64,000 nucleotides of DNA from Marinomonas communis (GTDB taxonomy: Bacteria; Pseudomonadota; Gammaproteobacteria; Pseudomonadales; Marinomonadaceae), in contig NZ_SNZA01000001.1 of NCBI RefSeq assembly GCF_004363305.1, forward strand, positions 770,902 through 834,901. The letters run 5' to 3'. A program made the position numbers and the translations under genes. Each line of letters starts with the position of its first letter. The first letter of the stretch is position 1. Of the stretch, positions 1 to 9,415 are shown piece after piece. The notes under the pieces were generated by a model, which saw only the letters and a list, made by a program, of their open reading frames with translations, ran no database searches and had not been told where the DNA came from.

Positions 1-174
1 GTTGATAACAACGATGTAATCACCAGTGTCAACGTGAGGAGTGTATTCTGCTTTATGCTTACCGCGTAGACGGCGAGCAATTTCTGTAGCCAAACGACCA
101 AGAGTTTTGCCTTCAGCATCAACCACGAACCAGTCGCGGCGTACTTCAGCAGGTTTTGCAGTAAAAGTTTTCAT
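1..174 (-). CDS. rplM: 50S ribosomal protein L13, N-terminal part (cut by window edge)
   Basis: The first 58 codons of ribosomal protein L13, a large-subunit assembly protein, read on the minus strand from the ATG at 172-174 and run off the left edge. The translation begins [20 protein letters not shown] and continues with [20 protein letters not shown], which is typical L13. An AAAGGG ribosome binding site lies just upstream. In gammaproteobacteria rplM is normally followed by rpsI, which would lie outside the window. The neighbouring zapE fits the E. coli order. Confidence 0.95.
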   Translation of the reverse strand, partial: MKTFTAKPAEVRRDWFVVDAEGKTLGRLATEIARRLRGKHKAEYTPHVDTGDYIVVIN

Positions 175-194
175 TAAAAAACCCTTTATCATTT

Positions 195-211
195 ACATGC
201 TGTGCGCATGT
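195..211 (-). promoter_or_regulatory. Hairpin in the rplM leader
   Basis: A perfect six-base-pair stem (ACATGC/GCATGT) with a five-base loop sits about 20 bases upstream of the rplM ATG, next to the ribosome binding site. L13 is known to repress its own translation in E. coli, so this is a reasonable place for the operator. That this hairpin is the operator is inference. Confidence 0.4.
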
Positions 212-288
212 CAATACCTATTATTATTGGTTATGCTGTCGGGATACGACTGCATAACTTACACATACTCAAAAATTAGAGCGCGTGA

Positions 289-294
289 ATTATA
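289..294 (-). promoter_or_regulatory. Probable -10 element of the rplM promoter
   Basis: A consensus TATAAT reads on the minus strand about 115 bases before the rplM start, in the gap between zapE and rplM. No good -35 hexamer is seen at the usual spacing, so only the -10 is called. It would give a leader of roughly 100 bases carrying the hairpin at 195-211. Confidence 0.4.
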
Positions 295-330
295 ACCAAA
301 CCGCACGCAAAACTAAAGCGCTTTTTCTAA

Positions 331-1440
331 TTAAGGACGATGCTCTAACATCAAGTATTCTTCGGATTGCATCTCTAGCAATCGACTGACAGTACGGTCA
401 TATTCAAAAGCTAGACGTGTCCCTTGATAAATGTCTGGGATCGCCACTTCAGCAGAGAAAATAACTTTTACATGTCTGTCGTAGAACTCATCAATTAAGT
501 TAATAAAGCGACGTGCCATATCGTCACGTGCTGAGTCAAACTGAGGCAAATCTGAAATGATAATAGTGGAGTATAATTTTGCTATTTCAATGTAATCCAC
601 TTGGCTTCGTGGACCATCACAAAGCGCTTTAATATCAAACCATGCAACATCTTCATAGCTACGTAACAATGGGATAGAACGACCTTCAATCTCAACCGCC
701 CCACCTTCATTCACCGCATCACGGTTCACAACTAGGCTCGAGAAACGCTCAGAGATAGCGTCCGCAGCATCTTGGTTCAACGGAAAATGATACAACTTGG
801 CTTGCTTTAATGTACGAAGACGATAATCAACACCACCATCTACATTCATCACCTTAGTATGTTTGTTAACTAAATCAATCGCTGGCAAGAAACGTGCGCG
901 CTGTAAGCCGTTCTTATACAAGCCATCTGGCTCGATATTTGACGTCGCCACCAAAACCGTTCCATTGATAAATAGCTGCTCTAGCAAGCCTGCCAAAATC
1001 ATCGCATCCGTAATATCCGTCACAAAAAACTCATCAAAACACAACACCTGAGCTTTCTCTGAGATTTGCTTACCTACAATTTCAAGAGGGTTTTTTGTAT
1101 CGTGCAGTTTACGAAGTTCTTGATGCACCATTTGCATGAAACGGTGGAAGTGCAAACGCAATTTGCGTTCAATAGGCAAACATTCGAAAAACGTATCCAT
1201 TAAATACGTCTTACCACGCCCTACGCCACCCCAGAAGTACAAACCTTGCTCAACCTGGATCTCTGGCTTTTTCTTTTTCAGAAAACCAAACAGAGACTTC
1301 TGCGCCTTAGGGGGCTGTTCACCTCTTGCCACAATCCTGTCGAACAAATCTTGCAAAGCTTGGACAGCTTCTTCCTGTGCAGGGTCATAGTTAAAATCTG
1401 GACGTTTAAGATCTTCCTGGTATTTCGATAGCGGGGTCAT
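331..1440 (-). CDS. zapE: Cell division protein ZapE (AFG1-like ATPase)
   Basis: AFG1/ZapE-family P-loop ATPase, in E. coli a Z-ring-associated protein needed under some division conditions. Visible motifs are the Walker A loop GGVGRGKTYLMD, the Walker B stretch VLCFDEFFVTDITDAM, LVATSNIEPDGLY, and the family C-terminus FYDRHVKVIFSAEV. The start is set at MTPLSKYQ by resemblance to the family N-terminus. The frame stays open upstream to a GTG at 1506 that has a better AGGGA ribosome binding site, so the true product may be 22 residues longer. It is divergent from zapG, and the zapE-zapG-degS order is the one found in E. coli. Confidence 0.9.
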   Translation of the reverse strand: MTPLSKYQEDLKRPDFNYDPAQEEAVQALQDLFDRIVARGEQPPKAQKSLFGFLKKKKPEIQVEQGLYFWGGVGRGKTYLMDTFFECLPIERKLRLHFHRFMQMVHQELRKLHDTKNPLEIVGKQISEKAQVLCFDEFFVTDITDAMILAGLLEQLFINGTVLVATSNIEPDGLYKNGLQRARFLPAIDLVNKHTKVMNVDGGVDYRLRTLKQAKLYHFPLNQDAADAISERFSSLVVNRDAVNEGGAVEIEGRSIPLLRSYEDVAWFDIKALCDGPRSQVDYIEIAKLYSTIIISDLPQFDSARDDMARRFINLIDEFYDRHVKVIFSAEVAIPDIYQGTRLAFEYDRTVSRLLEMQSEEYLMLEHRP

Positions 1441-1538
1441 TGTTTGCGTATACACCATTGCGTGAGAGATTGTCGCTATATTACCAAATAGATACAGAAA
1501 CCTCACTATTCCCTATATTTCCCATGGTGTATTTCCGC

Positions 1539-1544
1539 TATAAT
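1539..1544 (+). promoter_or_regulatory. Probable -10 element of the zapG promoter
   Basis: A perfect TATAAT lies 28 bases upstream of the zapG start in the 65-base gap between the divergent zapE and zapG genes. The -35 region is weak. A GGGAG ribosome binding site follows before the ATG. Confidence 0.4.
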
Positions 1545-1571
1545 TTAATAAGTTGTTTTTGGGAGTAAACC

Positions 1572-2015
1572 ATGGAACTAGAAGTATTCGATATCATCGT
1601 TTTTGTTACTGGCATCATCATAGGATTTGTAGGAGCGCTTGCTTTCCGTGCGCTAAGTAAAAAGAACGCTCATGACTCGCACAAATCTTCAGGTGCGACA
1701 ATAGAAGCACTACAACAAGAAATGGAGCGACGCCAAGTGCTTGCTGACGACCATTTCCTTCAACTGCACGCTCATTTATCGGCTGCCGAAAAGAAATTAG
1801 CGGATGCACGTAAAGCTGTTCTAGAGGGTGCAACAACACTTGCAACTGTCACTCTAGAAAAGCCTGAGAGCGATTCAAACTCATCTAACCAACAAGATGA
1901 TGTGACTACGCCTCCACGTGACTATGCCTCAAAGTCTGGCACTGACGAAGGCATGCTAAGCGAAAGCTACGGTTTACAACGCAAGCCTGTTGAAGAACCG
2001 ACTAGAGCGCTGTAA
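1572..2015 (+). CDS. zapG: YhcB/ZapG family membrane protein (DUF1043)
   Basis: Small inner-membrane protein of the YhcB/ZapG family, implicated in coordinating cell division and envelope growth. It has one N-terminal membrane helix (about residues 7-27, IIVFVTGIIIGFVGALAF). A coiled-coil segment follows (residues about 45-85, including EALQQEMERRQVLADDHF), then a low-complexity acidic/polar tail. This is the family architecture, at a slightly longer length than usual. It has its own promoter candidate and a terminator downstream, so it is probably monocistronic. Assignment rests on architecture plus the zapE-zapG-degS neighbourhood. Confidence 0.85.
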   Translation: MELEVFDIIVFVTGIIIGFVGALAFRALSKKNAHDSHKSSGATIEALQQEMERRQVLADDHFLQLHAHLSAAEKKLADARKAVLEGATTLATVTLEKPESDSNSSNQQDDVTTPPRDYASKSGTDEGMLSESYGLQRKPVEEPTRAL

Positions 2016-2037
2016 CACAATCAATATCCAAAATAGA

Positions 2038-2067
2038 CAAAGCCTGCTCATTGAGCAGGCTTTTTTA
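2038..2067. terminator. Bidirectional terminator between zapG and the NIF3 gene
   Basis: A GC-rich stem (AAAGCCTGCT/AGCAGGCTTT) is followed by a T run on the plus strand and preceded by A-rich sequence. It lies between the convergent ends of zapG and the NIF3-family gene and can serve both. Confidence 0.85.
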
Positions 2068-2096
2068 TTTCTATTTCAAGTACCAGAAAAGATCTT

Positions 2097-2858
2097 TTAA
2101 GCGGGGTTTGGCACGTCCACAAATTCGCAATCCACACCCCAATGCTCAGTGATGTACTCCGCCAAAGCTCTTGGCCCAAAGCACTCTGTAGCATGATGGC
2201 CCGCTGCGCAAAAATGGATACCCTCTTCTCTCGCAATATGTATTGTCTGCTCAGAAACTTCGCCAGTAATAAATACGTCAGCCTTAGCTGCTAGCGCTTT
2301 ATTGATATAACCTTGGGCACCACCAGTACATAATGCCACCTCTGAGATCATTTGCTCAGACACCGATTCAAAGAGCACATCTCGCCCAACGGTTTCTTTC
2401 ACTAGTTGCTGAAATGCTTCAGGCGCCAATGGCTGCTCTAGAGTCCCAACAACTCCGATACTTTCTTCCAGAGACTTTTCCATCTCCAATGGACGCAAAG
2501 ACTGAAGCCCCAAACCGCGAGCCAAATTCGCATTATTACCGACCAATAAATGCGCATCCATCGGCAAATGATAGCCAAACAAATTAATATCTTGCTTAAT
2601 CAACCGAGACAAACGTCGATATTTCATACCAACGATTTCTTGGGACTCACCTTTCCAGAAGTAGCCATGGTGAACAATGATGGCATCTGCTTCACGTTTC
2701 ACCGCTTCTTCAATCAATGCCATGGATGCAGTAACACCTGTGACAATTTTTTTTATCTCGCCTTTACCTTCCACTTGCAAGCCATTAGGCGCATAATCTT
2801 TAAAAGAACGAGGCTGAAATAGCGCCGTCAATTTACTCTCAAGCTCTTTTATATTCAT
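2097..2858 (-). CDS. NIF3/YbgI family dinuclear metal-binding protein
   Basis: NIF3-like protein (often labelled Nif3-like dinuclear metal centre hexameric protein), 253 residues from the ATG at 2858. Metal-ligand motifs of the family are visible: IIVHHGYFWKGE near residue 65, GYHLPMDAHLLVGNN, and HHATECFGPRAL near the C-terminus. The biochemical role of the family is not settled. The chosen start has a TAGGAG ribosome binding site seven bases upstream. The frame continues open to 3026, but that extension overlaps degS and looks non-coding. The ATG overlaps the degS ATG on the other strand (shared CATG). Pseudomonas has the same gene next to algW. Confidence 0.88.
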   Translation of the reverse strand: MNIKELESKLTALFQPRSFKDYAPNGLQVEGKGEIKKIVTGVTASMALIEEAVKREADAIIVHHGYFWKGESQEIVGMKYRRLSRLIKQDINLFGYHLPMDAHLLVGNNANLARGLGLQSLRPLEMEKSLEESIGVVGTLEQPLAPEAFQQLVKETVGRDVLFESVSEQMISEVALCTGGAQGYINKALAAKADVFITGEVSEQTIHIAREEGIHFCAAGHHATECFGPRALAEYITEHWGVDCEFVDVPNPA

Positions 2859-3924
2859 GTTTACTCCTAAATCACTTCTCCAACCACATGTTCGAAGCCA
2901 TCTAACATGGATATTTCTTGGGCTATGGGTTGGCACACTTTTTCTATTTTGGCAGCAACACCAAAAAGATAATTCACTGAGCTTTGCCAATGCTGCCGCA
3001 AAAACTGCAAATGCCGTCGTCAACATTTATACATTCACTAGCCAAGAATCCCCATTTAGCCGAAACAGCAGCCAAAAAATTACAAACCTTGGTTCTGGGG
3101 TCATTATATCGGAAGATGGCTATATTCTCACAAACCACCATGTCATTCAGGGTGCCAGCAGTATTATTGTATCGCTGAACGATCAACGCCAAACTCGAGC
3201 AGACCTCATCGGTAGCGACCCAGCAACAGATCTAGCGGTTCTGAAAATTGAACTAACAGAGTTAACACCAATCCATCTGGGCAATAGCGACTCTTTGAGA
3301 GTCGGCGATCAAATCTTGGCGATTGGCAACCCTTTTGGGATTGGTCAAACAGTCACAGCAGGTATCGTCAGTGCAAAAGGACGCGACAGCATTGGACTAA
3401 ACACTTATGAGAACTTTATTCAAACAGATGCTGCGATCAACCCAGGTAACTCTGGCGGCGCATTGGTTGACCTTAAGGGCAAATTAGTCGGGATTAGTTC
3501 TGCCATCTATTCAAGCTCTGGCGGCTCTCAAGGCATCGGCTTTGCAACACCGATTAATGATGCCGTTAAGATAATGGAGTCCATTATCCAGCACGGTAGC
3601 GTGGTACGCGGTTATCTAGGACTACAAGTTCAAGAAAACTCCCCTCAAGTTGCTATTGCTTTGAACCTCGCCTCAGAAGAAGGGCTAATCGTAACAAGTG
3701 TCACACCACAAAGCCCGGCTTTTAAAGCAGGTATTCGCCCTGGCGACATATTGACCGCAATTGAGAAGCACACTGATCTAAGTGCTCATAGAGCGCAGCA
3801 ATTGGTGTCGCAGCTGACACCCGGAGAGAATGTGACCATTAAGGGATTACGCGGGACCCAAAGCTTCATCACCAAAGCTTTAGTGGAGCAACTGCCTGCA
3901 ATGCAGGCAGTTGATAATAACTAG
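2857..3924 (+). CDS. degS: DegS/AlgW-type periplasmic serine protease
   Basis: Membrane-anchored HtrA-family protease which in E. coli (DegS) and Pseudomonas (AlgW) senses misfolded outer-membrane proteins and cleaves anti-sigma factor RseA/MucA. One membrane helix spans residues about 17-32. The trypsin-like domain shows the triad His95 (TNHHVI), Asp125 (DLAVLK) and Ser199 (NPGNSGGAL). A single PDZ domain follows (about 255-345), which separates DegS from the two-PDZ DegP/DegQ. The ATG has no clear ribosome binding site because it overlaps the divergent NIF3 gene. The stop overlaps the stop of the SRPBCC gene on the other strand. The final codons form a strong inverted repeat (3889-3913). 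Confidence 0.92.
   Translation: MFTPKSLLQPHVRSHLTWIFLGLWVGTLFLFWQQHQKDNSLSFANAAAKTANAVVNIYTFTSQESPFSRNSSQKITNLGSGVIISEDGYILTNHHVIQGASSIIVSLNDQRQTRADLIGSDPATDLAVLKIELTELTPIHLGNSDSLRVGDQILAIGNPFGIGQTVTAGIVSAKGRDSIGLNTYENFIQTDAAINPGNSGGALVDLKGKLVGISSAIYSSSGGSQGIGFATPINDAVKIMESIIQHGSVVRGYLGLQVQENSPQVAIALNLASEEGLIVTSVTPQSPAFKAGIRPGDILTAIEKHTDLSAHRAQQLVSQLTPGENVTIKGLRGTQSFITKALVEQLPAMQAVDNN
3889..3913. repeat. Strong hairpin at the 3' end of degS
   Basis: A perfect 12-base inverted repeat around a single central base lies inside the last codons of degS and just past the stop of the convergent SRPBCC gene. There is no T run on either strand, so it is not a canonical terminator, but it may separate or stabilise the two convergent transcripts. 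Confidence 0.5.
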
Positions 3925-4460
3925 TTGCCAGCTAAAGCGGATAAACTTTTCTCTATATTGCTTCCTGCAATATCGTTCGCGAAAAGAGCAAGGTAAGGAC
4001 CTAAAAAGCCAGCATCAAGCTCACCCTCAATAATCCATCGAAGATGAGTACTACCATCCGCGTTTTCTTTGATCAACAAAGTGTTCGGAATCGGTTTCGT
4101 TTTTTGGTTTGGCTGAACCGAAAATGCAATAGAGTCAGTCGTTACTGAGGTAATAACTAACTCCCCTTGCTTAGTGGTTGCTTCGTCATACTGCATCAAA
4201 TAGCGAGTCTGAGAAGAAATAACGCCTTCATCCGACTGAAGTACCAATTTACCCGACTCAACAAACATCCATTGAGTCCATGCACTGGAACTGTACAACC
4301 GCTCCTGCAAGAGATCGTATTGCCCTGCTGGAACATCAATGCTTCGTTCGATTTTGTAGTCTGATGGTAAAAAGAAACCGATTGCAACAGCGATCAAAAT
4401 GACCACTGCCGCAATGCGAGTAACTAAACGAAGTGAAATTAGCGCCTGAGTTGGCTGCAT
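3921..4460 (-). CDS. SRPBCC family protein (polyketide cyclase/START-like), membrane-anchored
   Basis: A 179-residue protein with an N-terminal membrane helix (about residues 13-30, RIAAVVILIAVAIGFFLP). A START/Bet v1-like fold is then suggested by YKIERSIDVPA, WTQWMFVESGKLV and HLRWIIEGELDAGFLGPYLALF. Proteins of this form are common in marine gammaproteobacteria and their ligand is unknown. It follows hisD by nine bases and is probably the last gene of the ibaG-murA-hisG-hisD transcript. It occupies the place where Pseudomonas carries hisC. Its stop codon overlaps that of degS. Confidence 0.65.
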   Translation of the reverse strand: MQPTQALISLRLVTRIAAVVILIAVAIGFFLPSDYKIERSIDVPAGQYDLLQERLYSSSAWTQWMFVESGKLVLQSDEGVISSQTRYLMQYDEATTKQGELVITSVTTDSIAFSVQPNQKTKPIPNTLLIKENADGSTHLRWIIEGELDAGFLGPYLALFANDIAGSNIEKSLSALAGN

Positions 4461-4469
4461 AATATTCGC

Positions 4470-5780
4470 CTAGCCCTTATCAATCATTCGGAATTCAGCA
4501 GACACAGCGTGCGCTTCTAGTGATTCGCCACGAGCCAATGGTGAAGCGATTTTAGCAAGCTCGCTCGCTCCCTCATGAGAACAATAGATGATTGAGCTAC
4601 GTTTCTGGAAGTCGTAAACCCCCAATGGCGAAGAGAAGCGAGCAGTACCAGATGTCGGCAATACGTGGTTTGGACCAGCACAGTAATCACCCAACGCTTC
4701 AGGCGTGTAACGCCCCATAAAAATCGCACCCGCGTGACGAATTTTACCAACCCACTCTTCTGGATTCTCAATTGAAAGCTCTAAGTGCTCAGCCGCCACA
4801 ATATTGGCCACTTCAATTGCCTCTTCCATCGAGCCCACATGAATCAAAGCACCACGACCTTCAAGAGAGGTTTTAATAATCTCTTTGCGCGACATTTCTT
4901 CGATTTGACGCTCCATTGAAGCATGAACTTTCTCGATGAACTCAGCATCTGTACTAATCAGGATGGATTGAGCGTCTTCATCGTGCTCTGCTTGAGAGAA
5001 CAAGTCCATCGCAATCCAATCAGGATTAGACTGACCGTCACTTACCACAAGAATCTCAGACGGACCTGCGATCATATCGATACCACAAGCACCGAAGACC
5101 ATGCGCTTAGCCGTTGCAACGTAGATGTTACCAGGACCAACAATCTTATCGACTTTAGGCACTGTCTCTGTGCCGTAGGCCAAGGCAGCAACAGCTTGCG
5201 CACCACCTACGGTGATAACTCGGTCAACCCCAGCAACGTGAGCTGCCGCCAGAACGATATCATTCACAACATTATCAGGGGTTGGAACAACCATTACGAT
5301 CTCAGCGACACCCGCAACCTTGGCAGGCATAACATTCATCAAAACAGAAGAAGGGTAAGCAGCCTTTCCGCCTGGCACATATACGCCGACGCGATCCAAA
5401 GGCGTAATCTGCTGACCAAGCACCGTGCCCGTAGATTCTTCATACTGCCAAGAAGGCTGGATCTGACGCTCATGGTATGATTTGACACGCTCAGCAGCTT
5501 TCTGAAGCGCCTCAACAATCGCTCCGTCAACACGGCTCGCCGCTTTCGCTAATTCATCTGCTTCAATAACCAATTCGGCCGCAGTTTGTACAGAACGGCG
5601 ATCAAAGCGGTTCGTCAGCTCAACCAGTGCCGCATCACCCTCGGTACGAACACGATTTACAATTTCTTCAACACTTTTCTGAACACTTGCGTCAGACACG
5701 CTTTCCCATGAAAGCAGCTGATCGAGGTCCTTACGAAAGCCCTCATCTTTGGATGAAAACTGTCTAATATTCAATTTCAT
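4470..5780 (-). CDS. hisD: Histidinol dehydrogenase
   Basis: Catalyses the last two steps of histidine synthesis, oxidising L-histidinol to L-histidine with NAD and zinc. The 436-residue length is normal. Family signatures are visible: [32 protein letters not shown] with [14 protein letters not shown], the catalytic AAEHLELS and the zinc-associated [15 protein letters not shown]. It starts six bases downstream of hisG, so the two are co-transcribed. The hisD-hisG-murA-ibaG order matches Pseudomonas. No hisC or other his gene is present in the window. Confidence 0.97.
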   Translation of the reverse strand: MKLNIRQFSSKDEGFRKDLDQLLSWESVSDASVQKSVEEIVNRVRTEGDAALVELTNRFDRRSVQTAAELVIEADELAKAASRVDGAIVEALQKAAERVKSYHERQIQPSWQYEESTGTVLGQQITPLDRVGVYVPGGKAAYPSSVLMNVMPAKVAGVAEIVMVVPTPDNVVNDIVLAAAHVAGVDRVITVGGAQAVAALAYGTETVPKVDKIVGPGNIYVATAKRMVFGACGIDMIAGPSEILVVSDGQSNPDWIAMDLFSQAEHDEDAQSILISTDAEFIEKVHASMERQIEEMSRKEIIKTSLEGRGALIHVGSMEEAIEVANIVAAEHLELSIENPEEWVGKIRHAGAIFMGRYTPEALGDYCAGPNHVLPTSGTARFSSPLGVYDFQKRSSIIYCSHEGASELAKIASPLARGESLEAHAVSAEFRMIDKG

Positions 5781-5786
5781 AAACGT

Positions 5787-6425
5787 CTAAGCCTCAGCTG
5801 AAACTGCACCATTCAACATATCTAAAATAGGCTGAATGTGCTCATACTTCGTTTTATAAGCTGCTTTATTTACTACTAATCGAGTACTGATATCTGCAAT
5901 CAAATCACGAGCTTCAAGGCCATTAGCGCGTAGCGTATTACCTGTATCCACAATATCTACGATTAGATCAGCCAGCCCCATAATCGGTGCAAGCTCCATC
6001 GCCCCATAAAGCTTGATCACATCCGCTTGAATACCTTGCTCTGCAAAGTACGCTTTAGCCGTTTTAGTAAATTTCGAAGCGACTTTTAAACGGCGATTCG
6101 GTAGCTCTTGCCCCTGAACTCCAGCCGTCATTAAACGACACTTAGAGATTTTCAGATCAAGTAACTCATAAAGATTCTTCGTATTCGCCTCCATTAAGAC
6201 ATCTTTACCCGCAACACCGAAATCGGCTACGCCATGCTCAACATAAGTCGGCACATCGGTTGCGCGCAAAATCACCAGCTTAATGTTTTCGTGATTGGTA
6301 TCAAAAATAAGCTTACGGCTTTTACTGATGTCTTCTAGCGGATAAATATTTGCTTTCTCAAGCAGAGGAAGCGTCTCTTTCAATATGCGCCCTTTGGATA
6401 ACGCAATCGTTAAGGTTTCGCTCAT
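5787..6425 (-). CDS. hisG: ATP phosphoribosyltransferase, short form
   Basis: First enzyme of histidine synthesis, joining ATP and PRPP. The 212-residue length lacks the C-terminal regulatory domain of E. coli HisG, so it belongs to the short HisG class that works in complex with the HisZ regulatory subunit. HisZ is not in the window and must be elsewhere. Signatures include [38 protein letters not shown] and the PRPP-binding [18 protein letters not shown]. It ends six bases before hisD and begins one base after the murA stop. Confidence 0.96.
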   Translation of the reverse strand: MSETLTIALSKGRILKETLPLLEKANIYPLEDISKSRKLIFDTNHENIKLVILRATDVPTYVEHGVADFGVAGKDVLMEANTKNLYELLDLKISKCRLMTAGVQGQELPNRRLKVASKFTKTAKAYFAEQGIQADVIKLYGAMELAPIMGLADLIVDIVDTGNTLRANGLEARDLIADISTRLVVNKAAYKTKYEHIQPILDMLNGAVSAEA

Positions 6426-6426
6426 G

Positions 6427-7689
<1,263 letters not shown>

Positions 7690-7707
7690 TTATTTCTCTC
7701 TTAATTT

Positions 7708-7944
7708 TTAAAGACTTGCAAATTGAGCTGGCGTATACGTTTTCATCGTAATGGCATGGATGGCGCCAGAAGAGATTGCGTCTTGTAAATGAGAGTAAAC
7801 AAGCTGCTGTCGTTTCACTGCGTTTAGACCTTCAAAGGCCTCAGCAACAATTGTGATTTGGAAGCTGCAGTCAGCACCATCAGTCGTTACCTGGCTGCCT
7901 TCAATTTTTGATTCTAATAAAGCTTTCACTTCGGAGGCGTTCAC
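7708..7944 (-). CDS. ibaG: BolA-family acid stress/iron-sulfur-linked protein IbaG
   Basis: Short (78-residue) BolA-fold protein of the IbaG/YrbA type, a partner of monothiol glutaredoxins in iron-sulfur handling. The BolA core is visible in FQITIVAEAFEGLNAVKRQQLVYSHL, including the invariant histidine, followed by IHAITMKTYTPAQF. It is the first gene of the ibaG-murA-hisG-hisD block and lies downstream of the mla operon terminator, so its promoter should lie around 7945-8020. Gene order matches E. coli and Pseudomonas. Confidence 0.93.
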   Translation of the reverse strand: MNASEVKALLESKIEGSQVTTDGADCSFQITIVAEAFEGLNAVKRQQLVYSHLQDAISSGAIHAITMKTYTPAQFASL

Positions 7945-8021
7945 AAAAACTCCAATTTCTATTCAATGTTCTATAAAAACTATTGTACCCCAGCCAACTC
8001 AGAATTTGTCAGCTTTATAAC

Positions 8022-8048
8022 GCAAAAACAGGAGTTTCCTCCTGTTTA
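8022..8048 (-). terminator. Terminator of the mla operon
   Basis: On the minus strand, just past the mlaB stop, a stem AAACAGGA/TCCTGTTT with a six-base loop runs into a T stretch. This separates mlaFEDCB from ibaG-murA-hisGD. Confidence 0.75.
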
Positions 8049-8054
8049 CGTTTT

Positions 8055-8327
8055 CTAGTCGAACTGAAATATCTTCTGCACACCATAGAGCTTAAACATT
8101 TCTTTAAACTCTGCTCGACAGCCCAATAAGGTCAGAGCCTTGCCAGAACGCCTTATTTCAATCAGCAAGGCAATAATTGGGGCATTCATTGACTCTAGTC
8201 CAGAAAGATCAAGGGATTGATCGCTTGAGCACTTCACCCCAACCAAACTTTTCTTAATCTTTAATAATTCAGTCGCATCATAGCGTCCCGCTAAACGCCA
8301 AACAGCATCCGCTGTCTGCAACTCCAT
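8055..8327 (-). CDS. mlaB: STAS-domain protein MlaB
   Basis: A 90-residue STAS-domain protein that binds the MlaF ATPase in the inner-membrane MlaFEDB complex, which moves phospholipids between the membranes. The STAS signature appears as LDLSGLESMNAPIIALLIEIRRSG, with the conserved serine/threonine region partly degenerate. The ATG at 8327 is chosen because a GGAGGGG ribosome binding site precedes it inside the end of mlaC. A longer reading to 8393 overlaps mlaC and has no such site. It is the last gene of the operon. Confidence 0.87.
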   Translation of the reverse strand: MELQTADAVWRLAGRYDATELLKIKKSLVGVKCSSDQSLDLSGLESMNAPIIALLIEIRRSGKALTLLGCRAEFKEMFKLYGVQKIFQFD

Positions 8328-8328
8328 T

Positions 8329-8952
8329 TTATTCCCCTCCAGACGCCAATGAAGACTGCCAAGCCGCAATAGCTCGATCAATATCATTACCATTCTGCTG
8401 CATCATCACCCCGAACTGTTTACGAAAGGTCAGACCGAAGTTGATGTTATTGATCACCACGTTACTTAACATCCATTGCTTAGCCGATTTAGGCTCCATG
8501 TAAAACGCAATATCAACAGGACTACCATCGCTGAGCTGAAATTTGGCATCTACCCGAACTTCGCGGCCTGGCTTTTGTCGTGCCAGCGGCAAAACCGTCA
8601 AGCGACTTGGGTCAAAGTCTATCACCGCAGCACTGTATGTTTTCAGCAACGTTCCCTCGGTGACAGAGACAAACTCACTAATCTGTTTTGGCGATGCTTG
8701 GCGATAGTACTTACCCATTACTTTTTTCGCTAGATCATCAAAATCCACAACCGGCGCTATGATTTCCCTCATAACCGATCTCAGCTTCTGCGGATCCCCC
8801 TCAAGGACGTCTCGCTGATCTACTATCTTGGTTTTGAAGTCATCAACAACTCGAAGCACCTCTTCTCGAGCACCCTCAGGGTTCACAGCAGCAAATGCTT
8901 GCGATACCCACAACAAAGACATCAAAAAAATACCAATAGCTTTAATACGCAT
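8329..8952 (-). CDS. mlaC: Periplasmic phospholipid-binding protein MlaC
   Basis: Soluble periplasmic lipid carrier that shuttles phospholipid between MlaFEDB and the outer-membrane MlaA-porin complex. A signal peptide is clear (MRIKAIGIFLMSLLWVSQAF, cut near AFA-AV). The mature part has the Tol_Tol_Ttg2 family features VDFDDLAKKVMGKYYRQASP and WMLSNVVINNINFGLTFRKQF. The 207-residue length is typical. Its ATG overlaps the mlaD stop by one base and its stop lies next to the mlaB start, showing translational coupling. Confidence 0.94.
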   Translation of the reverse strand: MRIKAIGIFLMSLLWVSQAFAAVNPEGAREEVLRVVDDFKTKIVDQRDVLEGDPQKLRSVMREIIAPVVDFDDLAKKVMGKYYRQASPKQISEFVSVTEGTLLKTYSAAVIDFDPSRLTVLPLARQKPGREVRVDAKFQLSDGSPVDIAFYMEPKSAKQWMLSNVVINNINFGLTFRKQFGVMMQQNGNDIDRAIAAWQSSLASGGE

Positions 8953-9413
8953 TACTCATCTCCTCCTGCACTCATAAGGAATTGACCAATCAGATTTTCA
9001 AGAACCAGTGCAGATTGAGTATCGTAGATCTCATCTCCGTCTTTGAGCACATCCTCCTCAGCACCTATTGAAATTCCTAAATATTTCTCACCAATCAAAC
9101 CACTCGTCAGAATTGCGATAGCACTGTCGGTAGGAATGTTATCTACTGTAGAATCAATACTCATCGTCACTTTGGCCATGTAGTATTGTTTGTCATACTC
9201 AATACTTTCTACTCGACCTACAGTCACCCCAGCAATAGTTACCTTGGCTCTATCCGTCAGACCACCGATATCATCAAAGTGTGCTTGTATCGTATAGCCG
9301 TTAGATTTCTCATTAAACGCTAATCCACTGACTTGCATTGCTAGATAAACAAAAGCAACCACACCAAATAGCATAAACAAGCCGACTAAAACGTTTGCTT
9401 TAGCATCCTTCAT
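8952..9413 (-). CDS. mlaD: MCE-domain substrate-binding protein MlaD
   Basis: Inner-membrane-anchored MCE protein that forms the lipid-binding ring of the MlaFEDB transporter. One N-terminal membrane helix (about residues 7-27) is followed by the MCE domain (YTIQAHFDDIGGLTDRAKVT, VTVGRVESIEYD). A C-terminal helix (SALVLENLIGQFLM) is the part that lines the hexamer pore. The start is placed at MKDAKANVLVGLF, two bases after the mlaE stop. The frame upstream to 9560 only overlaps mlaE. Length, 153 residues, is normal. Confidence 0.93.
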   Translation of the reverse strand: MKDAKANVLVGLFMLFGVVAFVYLAMQVSGLAFNEKSNGYTIQAHFDDIGGLTDRAKVTIAGVTVGRVESIEYDKQYYMAKVTMSIDSTVDNIPTDSAIAILTSGLIGEKYLGISIGAEEDVLKDGDEIYDTQSALVLENLIGQFLMSAGGDE

Positions 9414-9415
9414 TA

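Noticed and set aside
4923..5480. A 185-codon open frame opposite hisD
   Set aside because: Antisense to hisD, no recognisable motif and no ribosome binding site.
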